DNA of 64,000 bases, taken from positions 1,426,001 through 1,490,000 of the forward strand of contig JAMXSV010000028.1 of the NCBI GenBank assembly GCA_027559495.1. The letters run 5' to 3'. Below the pieces are notes generated by a model, which did no database searches, was not told the origin of the DNA, and saw only the letters and a program-made list of their open reading frames with translations. Shown one piece after another: positions 34,283-46,194 of this stretch. The DNA comes from Aurifilum marmelostoma (Eukaryota > Ascomycota > Sordariomycetes > Diaporthales > Cryphonectriaceae). The translations under genes and the position numbers were made by a program. Position 1 is the first letter of the stretch; every line of letters begins with the position of its first letter.

Positions 34283-35999
34283 ATGGGCCTGCTGGAGTTC
34301 TTCTGGGAGCAGGTCTCCCTCCGGGGCGCCCTCGTGCTCCTCGTCGCCGCCTTTGTCGTGTCTTCCCTCGTCTCCGTCGTCCTGGAAGACCGCCGCATCA
34401 GGGCCATCGGGCCCCGCGCCTCCAAGGTGCCCAGCAGGCTCCCCTGGGCCCTGGACCTGGTCTACGGCGTCGTGCAGGCCACCATACACCACACCAACCT
34501 CGAGAAGTGGACCAACTTCTTCACCTCGAGCGGCACCGACGCCGTCAGGAGGGATGGTTCTGGCGGCAACGGCTCGTACACGGCCGAATTCCGCGCCGTC
34601 GGCCGCCGCTGCATCTTCACGGCGGACCCGGAGAACATCAAGGCGATCCTGGCCACCCAGTTTGGCGACTTTGGCAAGGGGGAGTCCTTCCACCGGGAGT
34701 GGCACGAGTTCCTGGGCGACAGCATCTTCGTCACCGACGGGCAGATGTGGCACAAGAGCCGCCAGCTGCTGCGCCCCCAGTTCGCCAGGGACAGGATCAG
34801 CGACCTGCACTGCTTCGAGTCGCACCTCCAGACCCTCTTCAGGGCCATGGCCAACGGGGCCGCCCTGACCCGCGAGGACCAGCCCGTCGACATGGCTGCC
34901 GTCAACGGCCGCGTGATGGACATCAGCGACCTGTTCTTCCGGTACACACTGGACGTCGCCACTGATTTCCTGCTGGGCAAGGACGTCAAGTCTATGAGGT
35001 GAGCCGAGAGAAGAGACAGAGGGGGTTTGGTGGTATGACTACTAGTCTGCAGGGGCTGATGTCTATATAGCAACCCCGACCAGGAGTTCGCCTACGCCTT
35101 CAACGAGGTCCAGCGCATCCAGAACATCATCACGCGCTGTGGCCCTTCCGTCTCGGCCCTGCTCCCCAGGGCACACTCTCCGCCGGTGCCTGGCCACCAT
35201 GAACGCCTTTGTGTACCAGTACGTCGAGCAGGCCCTGCGCCTGACCCCCGAGGAGCTCGAGACCAAGACCAAGTCGGACGCCTCGTACACGTTCCTGCAC
35301 GAGCTGGCCTCGTACACGCGCGACCCCAAGGTCCTGCGCGACCAGCTCGTCGCCGTCCTCCTCGCCGGCCGCGACACCACGGCGGCCACCCTCTCGTGGG
35401 CCCTCTACGAGCTGGGCCGCCACCCGCAGGTCGTGCGCAAGCTCCGCGCCGAGATCCTGGACGTCGTCGGCCCCGACAGGACCCCGACGTACGAGGACCT
35501 CAAGAGCATGAAGTACCTCCAGAACACCCTCAACGAGACCCTCCGCCTGTACCCCGTCGTCCCCTTCAACGTGCGCTCCTCGCTGCGCGACACCACCCTC
35601 CCGCGCGGCGGCGGGCCCGACGGCACCCTCCCCGTGGCCGTGCCCAAGAACACCCCCATCGGCTACTCAACCCTCGTCATGCAGCGCCGCGCAGACCTGT
35701 ACCCGGAGCCCTCGCCGGCCTCCCCGCCCGCCGACCGCTTCAGCCCAGAGCGCTGGTTCGCCTGGCAGCCCCGCCCCTGGCTGTATGTGCCCTTCAACGG
35801 GGGGCCGCGCATCTGCATCGGGCAGCAGTTTGCCCTGACGGAGATGGGCTACGTGCTCACGCGCATGTTTCAGCGGTTCGACCGGGTGCAGAGCTTCATG
35901 CAGGAGGTGGACGGGGGGAAGCCCACGCTCAAGGCCGAGATTGTGCTGCAGCCGGGGGATGGGGTGAATGTTGCTTTCTGGGAGGCCAAGAGGAAGTGA
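34283..35999 (+). CDS. Cytochrome P450, CYP52-like group (one apparent frameshift)
   Basis: Predicted 547-residue membrane-anchored P450 of the CYP52/CYP539-like group, typically hydroxylating alkanes, fatty acids or related lipophilic compounds. Exons 34283-34998 and 35071-35999. An N-terminal anchor (ALVLLVAAFVVSSLVSVVL) is followed by HEFLGDSIFVTDGQMWHKSRQLLRPQF, the I-helix AGRDTTAATLSW, the ExxR motif in NETLRLYP, PERW, and the haem-binding FNGGPRICIGQQFALTEMGY with its cysteine. In exon 2 the frame changes near 35169-35171: the first part reads ...NIITRCGPSVSALLPR, and removing one G makes HTLRRCLATMNAFVYQYVEQ continuous. No plausible intron explains the change. All catalytic motifs are intact, so either a sequence error or a very recent disruption. 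It converges on the ABC transporter. Confidence 0.9.
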
Positions 36000-36409
36000 G
36001 CGGAAAGAAGGAAGGGTAGATGGACGTGTATCTGTATGATGGATGTTCTGGGAAAATGATGGGAAGAGAAAGTGTTCTGATAAAAATGTCTATCGCAGAG
36101 ATGAATGTCATATGAGTACATGTCAATCGGTGAGAAGAGGAGTCATCTTGGAGTACAAAATTATCTTATGGTGGATTGGAGTTTCATGTACGTTGTATAC
36201 TTAATAAACTGCTGATTGGAGTGATTCATGTCCATCCCAGGTAATAAAAGAAAATAATACTTATTGACAATATAAATCCCCAGAGTACGCCCCTGGAAAG
36301 CAGATATAACGTCCGAATCGAGAAGAGTGGTTGACAGGAAGCCCATAATTCATATCCCATGCTGAATAAATACATATACCATCTTGGCTTCCACTGCATC
36401 AGTATGCCT
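36000..36409. other. Convergent intergenic region P450 / ABC
   Basis: 410 bp of relatively AT-rich DNA holding both 3' UTRs; nothing else seen. Confidence 0.5.
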
Positions 36410-39400
36410 TTACCGATCAAGAGCCTGGCTCTGACACTGTAGAACAAGTCAGCAGATGAAGAAATGAACAAGAAAAAGTGCAGACTCTGGTCAAGAAGAC
36501 GCGACGAGCTTACCATGCTAAAATACATGCCCCTCCTCCTCAGCAGGTCCGCGTGGGTCCCGGCCTCCAGCACCCTCCCCTCCCCGAGGACATAGATGAC
36601 ATCGGCATGCTGGATGGTGGAGAGGCGGTGGGCGACGGCGACGGTGGTGCGGCCGGCGGCGACGGTGCGCAGGGCGGCCGAGATCTGCCTCTCGCTCTCC
36701 GAGTCGAGGGACGAGGTGGCCTCGTCCAGGAGCAGGACGCGGGGGTCGCGGATGATGGCGCGGGCGATGGCGATGCGCTGCTTCTGCCCGCCCGACAGGG
36801 CCACGCCGCGGGAGCCGACGTTGGTGTTGTAGCCGTCGGGGAGGGAGACGATGAAGTCGTGGATGGCGGCGTCGCGGCAGGCCTGGTGGAGCTGGGCGTC
36901 GGTCACGGTGGTGCCGCTGCTGTCGTCGACGCCGAGGAGTATGTTCTCCCTGATGGTGCCCTGGAACAGGGTCGGCTCCTGCGGCACGAGGGAGAGCTGC
37001 CTGCGGTACCCGTAGACGTCGAGGTCCCTGATGTCGCGGCCGTTGCAGAGGATGCTCCCGGACTGGACGTCGTAGAAGCGCTCCAGCAGGCCGACGATGC
37101 TCGACTTGCCCGCGCCGCTGGCCCCGACGAGCGCAGCGAACTGGCCCCTCTCGACGGTGAGGTCGAGGTGCCTGAAGACGGAGACGTCGCGGGTCGGGTA
37201 CCTGAACCCGACGCCCCTCAGCTCGATGCGCACGCCCTCGTCCGCGCCCGGGATCCCTCCGGCCGCGACCTCGTCCCCCTGCGGGATCCTTCTCCTCCTC
37301 CCCCTCCTCCTCCTTCTTCTTGTTCTTCTTCTTCTTGTGCTCCCCGCTGCTCTCGCGGATGCTCAGGATCCTGTTGGCGGCGGCGGTGGCCTGGGCGGCG
37401 TTGGGCCCAAACGAGAAGCCCATGCCGGCGGCCTCGCCGCCCTGCACGGCGGCCATGTAGCACACGAAGAAGCTGACGACGCCGGTCTGGCCGCGGGCGA
37501 GCAGGTGGCCGCCGTACCAGAAGATGAGGGCGCTGGAGGCGAGGGCGAGCGAGTCGGACAGGGCAAAGACGACGGTGGACCAGCGGGCCCTGCGGTAGGC
37601 GGCCCGGACGTGGGCGCGCAGCAGGTCCCGGTACCGGGCGGCGATGTCGTGCTCGAGGGTGAGGCTCGAGACGCAGCGGAAGGCGCCGATGGCCTCGGCG
37701 GCCCAGGTGCTGGACTCGGCAAAGACGGCGGCCGACATGCGCTCGAAGACGAGCTCGTGGCGGAAGCGGTACCAGGCGCAGGCGAGGCCGACGGGCAGGG
37801 TGACGCAGGCGGCGACGAGGGCGAGGCGCCAGTCGTAGGCGAAGGCGAGGGCGAGGGCGCCGAGCACCTGCAGGGCCGAGGCGGCGACCATGCCCATGTT
37901 GATGCCCAGGAGCTCCTCGAGCTGCCTGGGGTCGCCCTGCACGCGGGCGGCGAGGGCGCCGACGCTGTTGGCGGCGGCGTCGAAGAAGGCGACGGGCTGG
38001 CGGGTCAGGGCGGCAAAGTACTGCCTGCGGTAGGCGGCGCAGATGAAGAACTGGAGGGTGCTGGCGACGTAGGCCAGGACGAAGTAGGCGAGGCCGTTGC
38101 AGAGGGCGAGGACGAACCACATGAGGGACCAGAAGGCGGCGCGGTCGAGGAAGAGGCGGCGCGAGGAGGGGCCGCCGCCGAGGGGGATGGTGAAGACGTT
38201 GACGACCTGGGCAAAGAGGTAGGCCTGCATGGGCATGCAGGCGCCGATGACGGCCGCGGAGGCGAGGATGACGCCGTAGTGGGGGAACCTGGTCCTCTGC
38301 TCCCAGAGCAGGCGGCCGAAGCTGCCCAGGAGGCCCCTCTGGCGCCACGAGGACTCGACGGCGGTCTGGTCGAGGGCGGCGGCGTCGGCGGCGGCGTCGG
38401 CGGCGGGGAGGGTGTTGGAAGTGTGGCGGGTGATGGCTGCTGGTTGGGCGGCGGCGGCGGCGACGACGACGTCCTCCTCTTCTTCCTCTCTGGTGGTCTC
38501 TTCTTTCTCTGTTGGTCCTTCAGTGTCTTCCTGGCCGAGGGTGAGCCGCTGGGCCCGGACGAGGCCGGAGTAGACGCCGTCCTCGTTGCCGAGCAGCTCC
38601 TCGTGCGTGCCCTGCTCCATCAGCCTCCCCCCCGAGAGCACCGCGATGCTGTCGGCCCTGGCGATGGTGGACAGCCTGTGGGCGATCATGATGGTCGTCC
38701 TGCCCCTGGAGACCCGGTCGAGGGCGGCCTGGATGATCTTTTCGCTGCGCACGTCGATGGCCGACGTGGCCTCGTCGAGGATGCTGAGGAGGAGGAGACA
38801 GTGTGTGTTAGGAAGGAGGACAGGTTGTCTCAGGGTGCTGTAGGAAGGGTGAAGGGTGTGTGCTTGTGCTTGTGCTCTCGCTCTCGGCCTTGCTTACAGG
38901 ATCTTTGGTTTCTTGATGATGCTTCTTGCGATGGCGAGACGCTGCCTCTGCCCACCGGACAACTTCAGGCCGGCGTCACCCACGACAGTGTTATAGCCCT
39001 ATATATTTGTCTCAGCATCCGATTCTGCCTGTTCCCCTCAGGATCACGCAGGGAGAGAGGAGAGACTCACCTCGGGCAGCTTGTCGATAAACTCGTCCGC
39101 AAAGGCCTCCCTGCACGCCTCCTCGGCCAGCCTGTGCTTCACATCCAGCGGCTCGTGCTCCCACTGGGTGCCGACCAGGCCGTGGCAGATATTGGCGTAG
39201 ATGCTGTCGTTGAACAAGAAGGGCTCCTGCTGCACCAGGCCGATCTGGGACCGCCACCACCTGGTCTCGATCTCGTCCAGGCTGTGGCCCGACGTGGTGA
39301 TCCTCCCGCGGAGCTGCACAGGCGGGCCCGAGTTCTCCCTCCTCTCTTCCTCTTCGGGTGTCAGGTTTGCGTCTTCTTCTTCGTCGTCGTCGTCGTCGTT

Positions 39401-41186
39401 GTCATACTCGGCCTGCCCAGCTGCAGCTTTCTTGCTGGACATGAACCTAGCCCAGAAGGACTTGTTCTCATCTGCCTTGAGCCCCGCCTCCCCTACCGCA
39501 TCACGGGCCGCCGCCTTCTTCTTCTTCTTCTTCTCCTTGATCTCCCTCTTCCTCTTGTCCTCCTTGGCGACCGTCTTCTCGATCACCACCTGCTCGTGCA
39601 GCGAGTACCACTTCTCGACCAGCCCGACGATGGTAGACTTGCCGCTCCCGCTCGGGCCGACAATGGCCGTGATCTTGGACGCGGCGATGGTCAGGTCCAG
39701 CCCGTCCAGGACGGTGGTGCGCGGCCGCCCGGGGTACGCAAAGGTCACGCCGGAGAGGACAATGTCCCCGTCGGCCGCGACCTCGGGGGCCCTGAGCCGG
39801 CCGCCGTCCGGGCGCGGCGCGTCGATGACGGAGAAGAAGGTGGCGGCGGCGACGGTGGCCTTGCTGGCGGCGACGAGGGGCGCGGAGACGCGCTCGAGGG
39901 AGATGGCCATGAGCAGGATGTTGTTGAGGACGACGACGATGGTGCCGATGCCGCCGCCCAGGTAGCCCTGGGCGTAGGCGCGGGTGCCGTACCAGAAGGC
40001 GAGGGCGAAGGCGCTCCACAGGCCGAGGAAGATGCAGCCGAACTGCACGGCCATGACGGGGGCGATGGAGACGCCGTGGCGGCAGGCGTCGAGGGCGAGG
40101 CGGGCGTAGCGGTCGTGCATGCGGGCCTGGGCGCCGCAGGCGTAGATGATGCGCACGGCCGAGAAGGACTCGGTGGCGACGGCGCCGGCCCTGGTCTCGG
40201 CCCTGGTGTGGCGGGCGGTGCCGCGGAGGATGAAGGGCAGGGAGCCGGCGACGGCGAGGGCGATGAAGGCGATGCAGCTCATGGTGACGAGGGTGACGCG
40301 CCACGAGTAGGCGAAGGCGACGGCGAGGGCGGCGGCGATGGCGGCGGTGAACTCGACGGCCGTGCCGAGCTTCTCCGAGATGCCGATCTGGAGCGTGTTG
40401 GCGGTCGAGGTGATGGTGCCGGCCGCGGCGCCGGGGGGCATCGTGTCGAGCACGTGGACCGTCTGGGCGAGGAGGGACGAGAGGTAGTGCATGCGGATGG
40501 CGGCCGAGATGCGGAGGCCGATGAGGCGGAGGGAGAACTTGGAGAGGTAGCTGAGGACGAACCTGGCGAGGAAGAGGTAGACTGGTAGATTACGAGGTCA
40601 GTGATGGGTTGTTGGGGGACGAGAAACAACGCGAGGAGGGGAGGAGGGGGGGGGGGGAGGGGTTGGGTTCGTACAGATATAGAGACACTGTCTGTCGATA
40701 TTCTCATCGAGAGATTTCTAAAGAGGTCCAAAGATGGGTTCTCATCATGTTAGTTATCAAGACATGGCCTCTTCCTTCTTCTTGTTCTTCTTTATCATCG
40801 TCGTGAATGGCTGCTCGAGGCTGTCCCGGAAACTGACCTGGTCTGAACCTCCAGCACCAAAGTTTGCGATTCCTCCCACAAGTCTCCCAAAGACGACATT
40901 CATAAGAGGCGTGGTCTGTAAAGAAATGGGAAGATTAGAAAACAGATTCCAGGCCGAGGGGGCTCGAATGTCCAGAGGAAATGGACCACCACCCTCCTCC
41001 TCCTCCTCCTCCTCCTCCTCCTCCTCTGGAATATGACTTACAACACCCGCCCCCATAGATGCCAGCGCAGCAGCAGCCATCAGCAAGAAATCCCACTTCC
41101 TGGCATACGTAAAACACCTATCACGCACATATAAACATATCAGTAACCCTTCTATATTTCTCCTTTTTGATCCACACGTCTCCAGT

Positions 41187-41233
<47 letters not shown>

Positions 41234-41417
41234 TGAAGTAGTCCCCCCAGCCAGCCTCCCTCTCCCTCGTCACCACCGCCGCAGGCTTACTCCCATCCTG
41301 GCCGTCACCACCACCATCATGCTTCTGATCTTGTCCGGACGCCTCTGAGCCGGTAGACGCTCCCTCTACCCTCTCCGTGACCTCCTCGATTGCTTCAACC
41401 CCGGCAGGCTGCGGCAT
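36410..41417 (-). CDS. ABCB-type full multidrug transporter (one apparent frameshift)
   Basis: Predicted 1429-residue full ABC transporter (TMD-NBD-TMD-NBD, P-glycoprotein/Ste6-like). Exons are 41233-41417, 41042-41117, 40838-40915, 40675-40717, 39071-40581, 38898-38998, 36514-38783 and 36410-36436. NBD1 has Walker A GPSGSGKST, Q-loop QIGLVQQEPFLFND, signature LSGGQRQRLAIARS and Walker B ILILDEATSAID. About 100 charged residues sit between Walker A and the Q-loop of NBD1, a feature I recall from one fungal ABCB subfamily. NBD2 has GASGAGKSS, LVPQEPTLFQG, LSGGQKQRIAIARA and VLLLDEATSSLDS. The last exon encodes only CQSQALDR. In the linker before NBD2 a C5 run (37275-37279) shifts the frame by one; deleting one base restores PAGDEVAAGGIPG and the total length becomes an exact multiple of three. 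Substrate unknown. Confidence 0.93.
41189..41230 (+). repeat. (TC)21 repeat in ABC transporter intron 1
   Basis: Plus-strand TC repeat, so the sense strand reads GTGAGAGAGA directly after the donor of the intron at 41118-41232; GA units follow the splice site without a break. Confidence 0.9.
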
Positions 41418-43025
41418 CGCTCTGAGGTGGAGGGGCCTTGCTCTTTGGGTGGTGGCACTATGTTTGTTGCAAACGAGACATGAAGCTGTGCTCTGGGTGT
41501 AGGGAAGATTGTCTGGGTCTGTCCCGGGGAAGGTGGGATATCAAACTTGTTCGACAAAATAATTACTGCCCCGACGAAGAAAATATAAAAAGACTGTTGC
41601 GATGAGATGGAGAAACAAACCCTTAGACAAGGGAAAGTGGCCTTATGTAAGTAAATAGACCCAAAGACAACAAGAGATAATAATACACAACAGATGACCT
41701 ATGTAAGAAGTAAGCAAGCTCGCCAGAAAAGAGTCAAGAGAGTAAGAGAGAGAGAGAGAGAAAAGACCACGCCCATGTGACAACAGAAAACCCCCAAGCT
41801 GTGGGAAAAAAGGTCAGAAAGGGGCTGTATGTGTCCTGGGGCTGCTGCAGCCACAATGCCGGTACAGTAATTACTGTGTAGGGTAGGCAACGTCCCCCCC
41901 CCTCCTTGGGCCCTCGTCTAAAGTGCCCTGTCCTGTTCAGTCCCCTAGAATCCCAGTCTCACGGTAGGACTCTCTTCTCTCCTCCTGCAGGGTCTCAGCG
42001 CTGTGTGTGTGTGGCAAAGCAGGCCCAGGAGATCTGCAGGGCTTTAATTATTGGATGCCAGTCCTGGAGAAGTCCTATAATCCAATAACAACAATACTAA
42101 AAAAAAAAAACCCACACGAAGGGAAGAAGAAGAAGAAAATATTGGTAGATGAATAACAAAAGTAAGCGTCATACAACACTCCAGCAAAGTGTATCCTTAT
42201 AATTAATTAAATTAAGCAGGCATGCCGTGTCTCCCCCCCCCTAGATTTTCCACCCAACGTTACCTCCCCCTCTGTCCGTAGTAGCACTCACGGTATGTAG
42301 CGAAGTAGATGAGCAGTGAGCCCATACAGTAAGTAAGTAATAGCCTGACGGCAATTGGTCGTCGCCTTGTCCCTTTCACCAGCGCATGCCCGTCAGCCCG
42401 GCAGGATCAACGTCCCGCAAGCCGACTTTGGGGCACACACCCAGGGTAATTTACTACTTATGTTGAACACTTCCCTTTTTCTTGGCATACTGTATAAATT
42501 ACTCTGTCCTTAGTCATCGTTTGCCGTATTCTGAGACAGATCTACCTCTGCACTGGCGAGGCTTCTTATGAGCGGCTGTTTTCTTTTTCTCTTGATTCAG
42601 TCTGGGATTTACGTGGGTCTACTACCTATATTGTCAGATGGATGGTCAGCCGGCAGGGTTTTTTTTTGGGGAACCAGAGGTACCTTGGTACCCCGCGGGC
42701 GGAACAATATGCCGTCTTACTGTCATGGCGCAGAGCCCTTGATCTTCCTTCATGATTCCTTCGGGCAAATCCGTCTGCTGTTTTGTATGTATATGTGCGT
42801 GTGGGGGGTCCTTCATTTCCTTATGAGCACAGCAGCAACATGGGATGGGATATATGCACCATCTTAGGATTCACCATAATTTCCCCCCTTGCAGGAAGTC
42901 AAGGTTGATACAAGACCTCAGTCTACATAGTATTGTTGTCGGGAGTGACCCGCAGAAGCGTGTGCACCCCCGAATACCCGACCCGTTGACTAGACTCGAA
43001 CCCTACCTGCATCTCATCCCTCCGC
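41418..43025. other. Intergenic region upstream of ABC transporter
   Basis: 1.6 kb between the ABC start and the aminotransferase stop. It contains a (GA)n stretch near 41747-41762 and A-runs near 42099. Mixed AT content; no gene seen. Confidence 0.5.
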
Positions 43026-43806
43026 TCACATGCGAAAACTCGTCTTGACGGCCTCGCCAAACCTCCGGATAGCCTCCCGCATCGGCTCCGGCGCCGCGGC
43101 CGCAAACGTCGCCCGGAAGAAGAGGTCCTTGAGGGGCTGGGTGTGGTCGGCTGCGAACCACGAGCCCCGCGCCACGAGGGCCCCTTTTCCGATGCACAGA
43201 TCAAAGATCTCCTCTTCTATCTCGAGGATGCTGCGCCTGCCCGCGTCGGGGTGGAGGCTGTAATTGACCCTGAACCATTGCTGTTTGTTTTTTTTATGGT
43301 GAGTTAGTATTTAGGAAAGGTAAGAGGGTTAAAAAAAAAAAAGTAGAGAGAGAGAGAAGGAAGGAAAAAAAAAAAAAAAAAAAAAACTCACAAACATGCC
43401 CGCCGCCGGTGGGTCCCAGCTCACCACCTCCCTCGGCACAAACTCCTCACAAGCCCCCAGCAGGACGTTTCTCCTCTTGGTGTACTCCCCGCGCAGGTTC
43501 ATCAGCCACCGGAGGTACCCCTCGTGGCCCCAGTGCTCGTCCAGCAGCTTGTGCAGCACCACCTGCGACAAGCCCGCCGGCCCCTGGCTGGCCACCTCGG
43601 CGTGCCGCGTGTACCGCTCGATGACCTGCTCCGACCCCGTCACCCACCCCATGCGCGAGCCCGGGATGACCACCTTGGAGAACGAGTCCATGCGCAGCAC
43701 ACGGCCGTCCACATCCATGCTCAGGAGCGACGGGATCAAAGAGTCGAGGAACTCGTCGACGGACTCTGGGGACGCGGCCGAGGAGGAGACAGCCTGCTGC
43801 CCCTGC

Positions 43807-43860
<54 letters not shown>

Positions 43861-45109
43861 CCGCCCTCCTCCGGCACGTATGGGTCCATCTGCAAAAAGT
43901 AGTACGGCTCGTCCTCGATGATGAAGACGTCATGCTTCTGGCACACGGCGTAGACGTCGCGCCTCCTCTGCGTCCCCATCGTCGCGCCCGTCGGGTTCTG
44001 CCCAGACGGGACCGTGTACAGCACATGCGGCTTGCGCACGCCGTCGTGCTCCCTCGGGTCCCAGCTGGACAGGATCTCGTCCATGGACTCCGGGAGCAGG
44101 CCCTCCTGGTCGATGGCGACGCCGACCACCTTGATGCCCAGCGGCTCGGCCGTCTCCAGGGCCGTGGAGAAGGCAAACTCGTCCATGAGCACGGCATCGC
44201 CCCTCTGCCGGTCGCAGAACATGCGCAGGGCCTGCTCGAGGGCGCCCGTGCTGCCCACCGTCAGGCAGGACCGCCAGTCGGCATAGGGCGGGTTGCAGAC
44301 CATCTCGGTGTGCTCCGTGACCCAGCGCAGCATCTGGGCGGACCCCGTGGCCTGGCCGTAGTTGAGACCGATGGCGAGGTCATAGACGGCCTCTGGCATC
44401 TCGGCGACGTCGTGCTTGCCGATGGTGAGCGTCTTCCCTGTCGTCTTGGTGGACGCCTCGGTGAAGTTGGGGGGCACGGGCACCTTCATGCTGAGGCTGT
44501 CAAAGGGAAAGTATTCTGGGCAGGGGAGCCCGCCGCCCAGGGAGATGAGACCTGGCTTCTTGAGGTGTCTTGCTGCCTGCTTGAGCATGCATGGCTTCCG
44601 GGAGAGGGACTCCGCAGTGAGGTGGTCTCGGTTGTCCGTGTCAGCAACCACACATGAAATACTCGGGGATTCCTGGAAAGAACTCACGATCCCATCTCTT
44701 CGCCTTGGGTTTTCCAACAGCCTAGATGAACGTTTATAGTCAGTCAAGCCCACAGGAAAAAAAGAAGAAGAAAAAGAATTAAAAAAATAAATCAATAAAT
44801 AAATCAATAAATAAAAAAACCCACAGGTGCCTTGAACATGTCACTATCAGAAGACGCAGCCGTGCCGGCGACCAGCTTGCCGGCCTTTGCTCTCCTCTCC
44901 AGTATGTCATTGATGGTCACAGACTCCCTCGGGCTCCTCTTTGGTATCGGGTCTTTGTCTGGTAATTTTGCCGCAGTCGCCAGTATCTCCTGCGGTCTCC
45001 TGGCTGACCCGTGTAGTAAACGTCGTCCTCCTCCGGTGTGGTAGGCAACACTGATAGCCGACCTCGGAGCCAGCGCCCTGGCGGGCCGGAGGACAATTCC
45101 TCGGGGCAT
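43026..45109 (-). CDS. ARO8: Aromatic / 2-aminoadipate aminotransferase, ARO8-like
   Basis: Predicted 602-residue class I PLP-dependent aminotransferase resembling yeast Aro8 and kynurenine/2-aminoadipate aminotransferases, acting in aromatic amino acid and lysine metabolism. Exons 44825-45109, 44688-44721, 43392-44626 and 43026-43280. The first ~42 residues are Arg-rich and lack acidic residues (RGIVLRPARALAPRS, RRLLHGSARRP), suggesting a mitochondrial presequence. Family blocks are SVTINDILERRAKAGKL, KPGLISLGGGLPCPEYFPF, LNYGQATGSAQMLRWV, YTVPSGQNPTGAT, IIEDEPYYFLQMDPY and the PLP lysine in DSFSKVVIPGSRMGW. A Gly-Ser repeat insertion (about residues 361-379, plus-strand hexanucleotide CCGGAG repeat near 43811-43859) lengthens the loop after EDEPYYF. 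The C-terminal domain ends in FFRATFAAAAPEPMREAI. Confidence 0.92.
43811..43859 (+). repeat. Coding hexanucleotide repeat (Gly-Ser)n
   Basis: About eight CCGGAG units inside the aminotransferase coding exon, encoding alternating Gly and Ser on the minus strand. Multiples of six keep the frame. Confidence 0.92.
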
Positions 45110-46194
45110 CTCAGCAGGTACTTTATATTTTTTATTTTATTTTTTTTATTCCTTCCTTGGACTGCTTGTGTGGGGAGAAATAGAGAGAGAATGACCAAAA
45201 CAGACAGCACAGGTTCAAAAAAAAAAAAGAAGGATCCAAGATTGGGTGGTCAAGACAAAGAATGAAGAGGCACGATAAGTGAGTGGGTTTCGGAGTCGAG
45301 TTAACGTCGTGAGTATGCGTTGTTGGTCCTTGTCCAGGGATGGAAAGGTCCAGCAATAAGTCCAGTCACCGCCTATGTACATAGCTGTGATAGCCCGCAG
45401 CCAGCCAGCAGATAAGCAAGGGTCCCAGGGCCAATTGCTTATCCACTGCCGCTGCTAGCCGTCCACCACCGCCAGCACCGCCAGCACCAGCACGGGCTCC
45501 CGCCTGCAGTAGTGGTAATCGTGGCGGCAGTCAAAGCAACAGCCGCCGTAGATAACAAACCCAAAAGACCCGCGCTGGCGAGGCTTCCCACCCCAGGGCC
45601 CCCAGAGCTTCCCGTATGACGGAATGCTGGCCACCTGACCACAGTTGCTGTTATTCATAATACGTAATGAAACACGCTCCATGACTAAACAGAAAGAAAA
45701 AGAAGACGCAAGGCGCCTGTGCTTCACCCATATAGGCTTTCTCCAGAGTCTCGCAACAGATTGCATACAGCATGTACAGTTGTACACATGCACGCCACAC
45801 ATGCACATCCATTCTAAATTTTAACAACCCTCTCTCAACATACCAATGCTTCCATTTGGAAACGACGAGTAGGAGGAAACGGGTGAATAAAAAAAAGGAA
45901 GAGAAAGGAAAAGAAGAAAAGGAAAGAGTTGTGAGAACCGATGCAGGTATGTAAGATGGTGGGAGAAGGGAGGGGGGGGCGCCGTGAAGAGGGTATAAAG
46001 GACCCTTCCAATGATGATATCCTGAGCAAATGATAGGAAAGAAATAAGGAAAAAGGAAAAAAAAAGAAACACCAGAACGCCATGCCAATAAAAAGAATCG
46101 CTTATGAGAACATCCCCAATCAACACACAAACACACACACACACACACACACACACGCTCTCTCTCTCTCATAGCATGATTCGTTTCCACCACT
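45110..46194. other. Intergenic region
   Basis: Holds the aminotransferase promoter and the 3' region of the FYVE-RING gene. A (CA)n repeat lies at about 46129-46156, near the FYVE-RING stop. Nothing else supported. Confidence 0.5.

Noticed and set aside
35098..35170. A small intron explaining the P450 frame change
   Set aside because: Candidate GT sites give introns under 75 nt with wrong phase or non-consensus donors, and the apparently skipped residues (GPSVSALLPR) match the P450 family.
37097..40588. 1163-codon plus-strand open frame
   Set aside because: Antisense shadow of the ABC transporter; GC-rich antisense frames in this region stay open by composition, and the sequence is Gly/Ala/Asp/Glu/Val low complexity.
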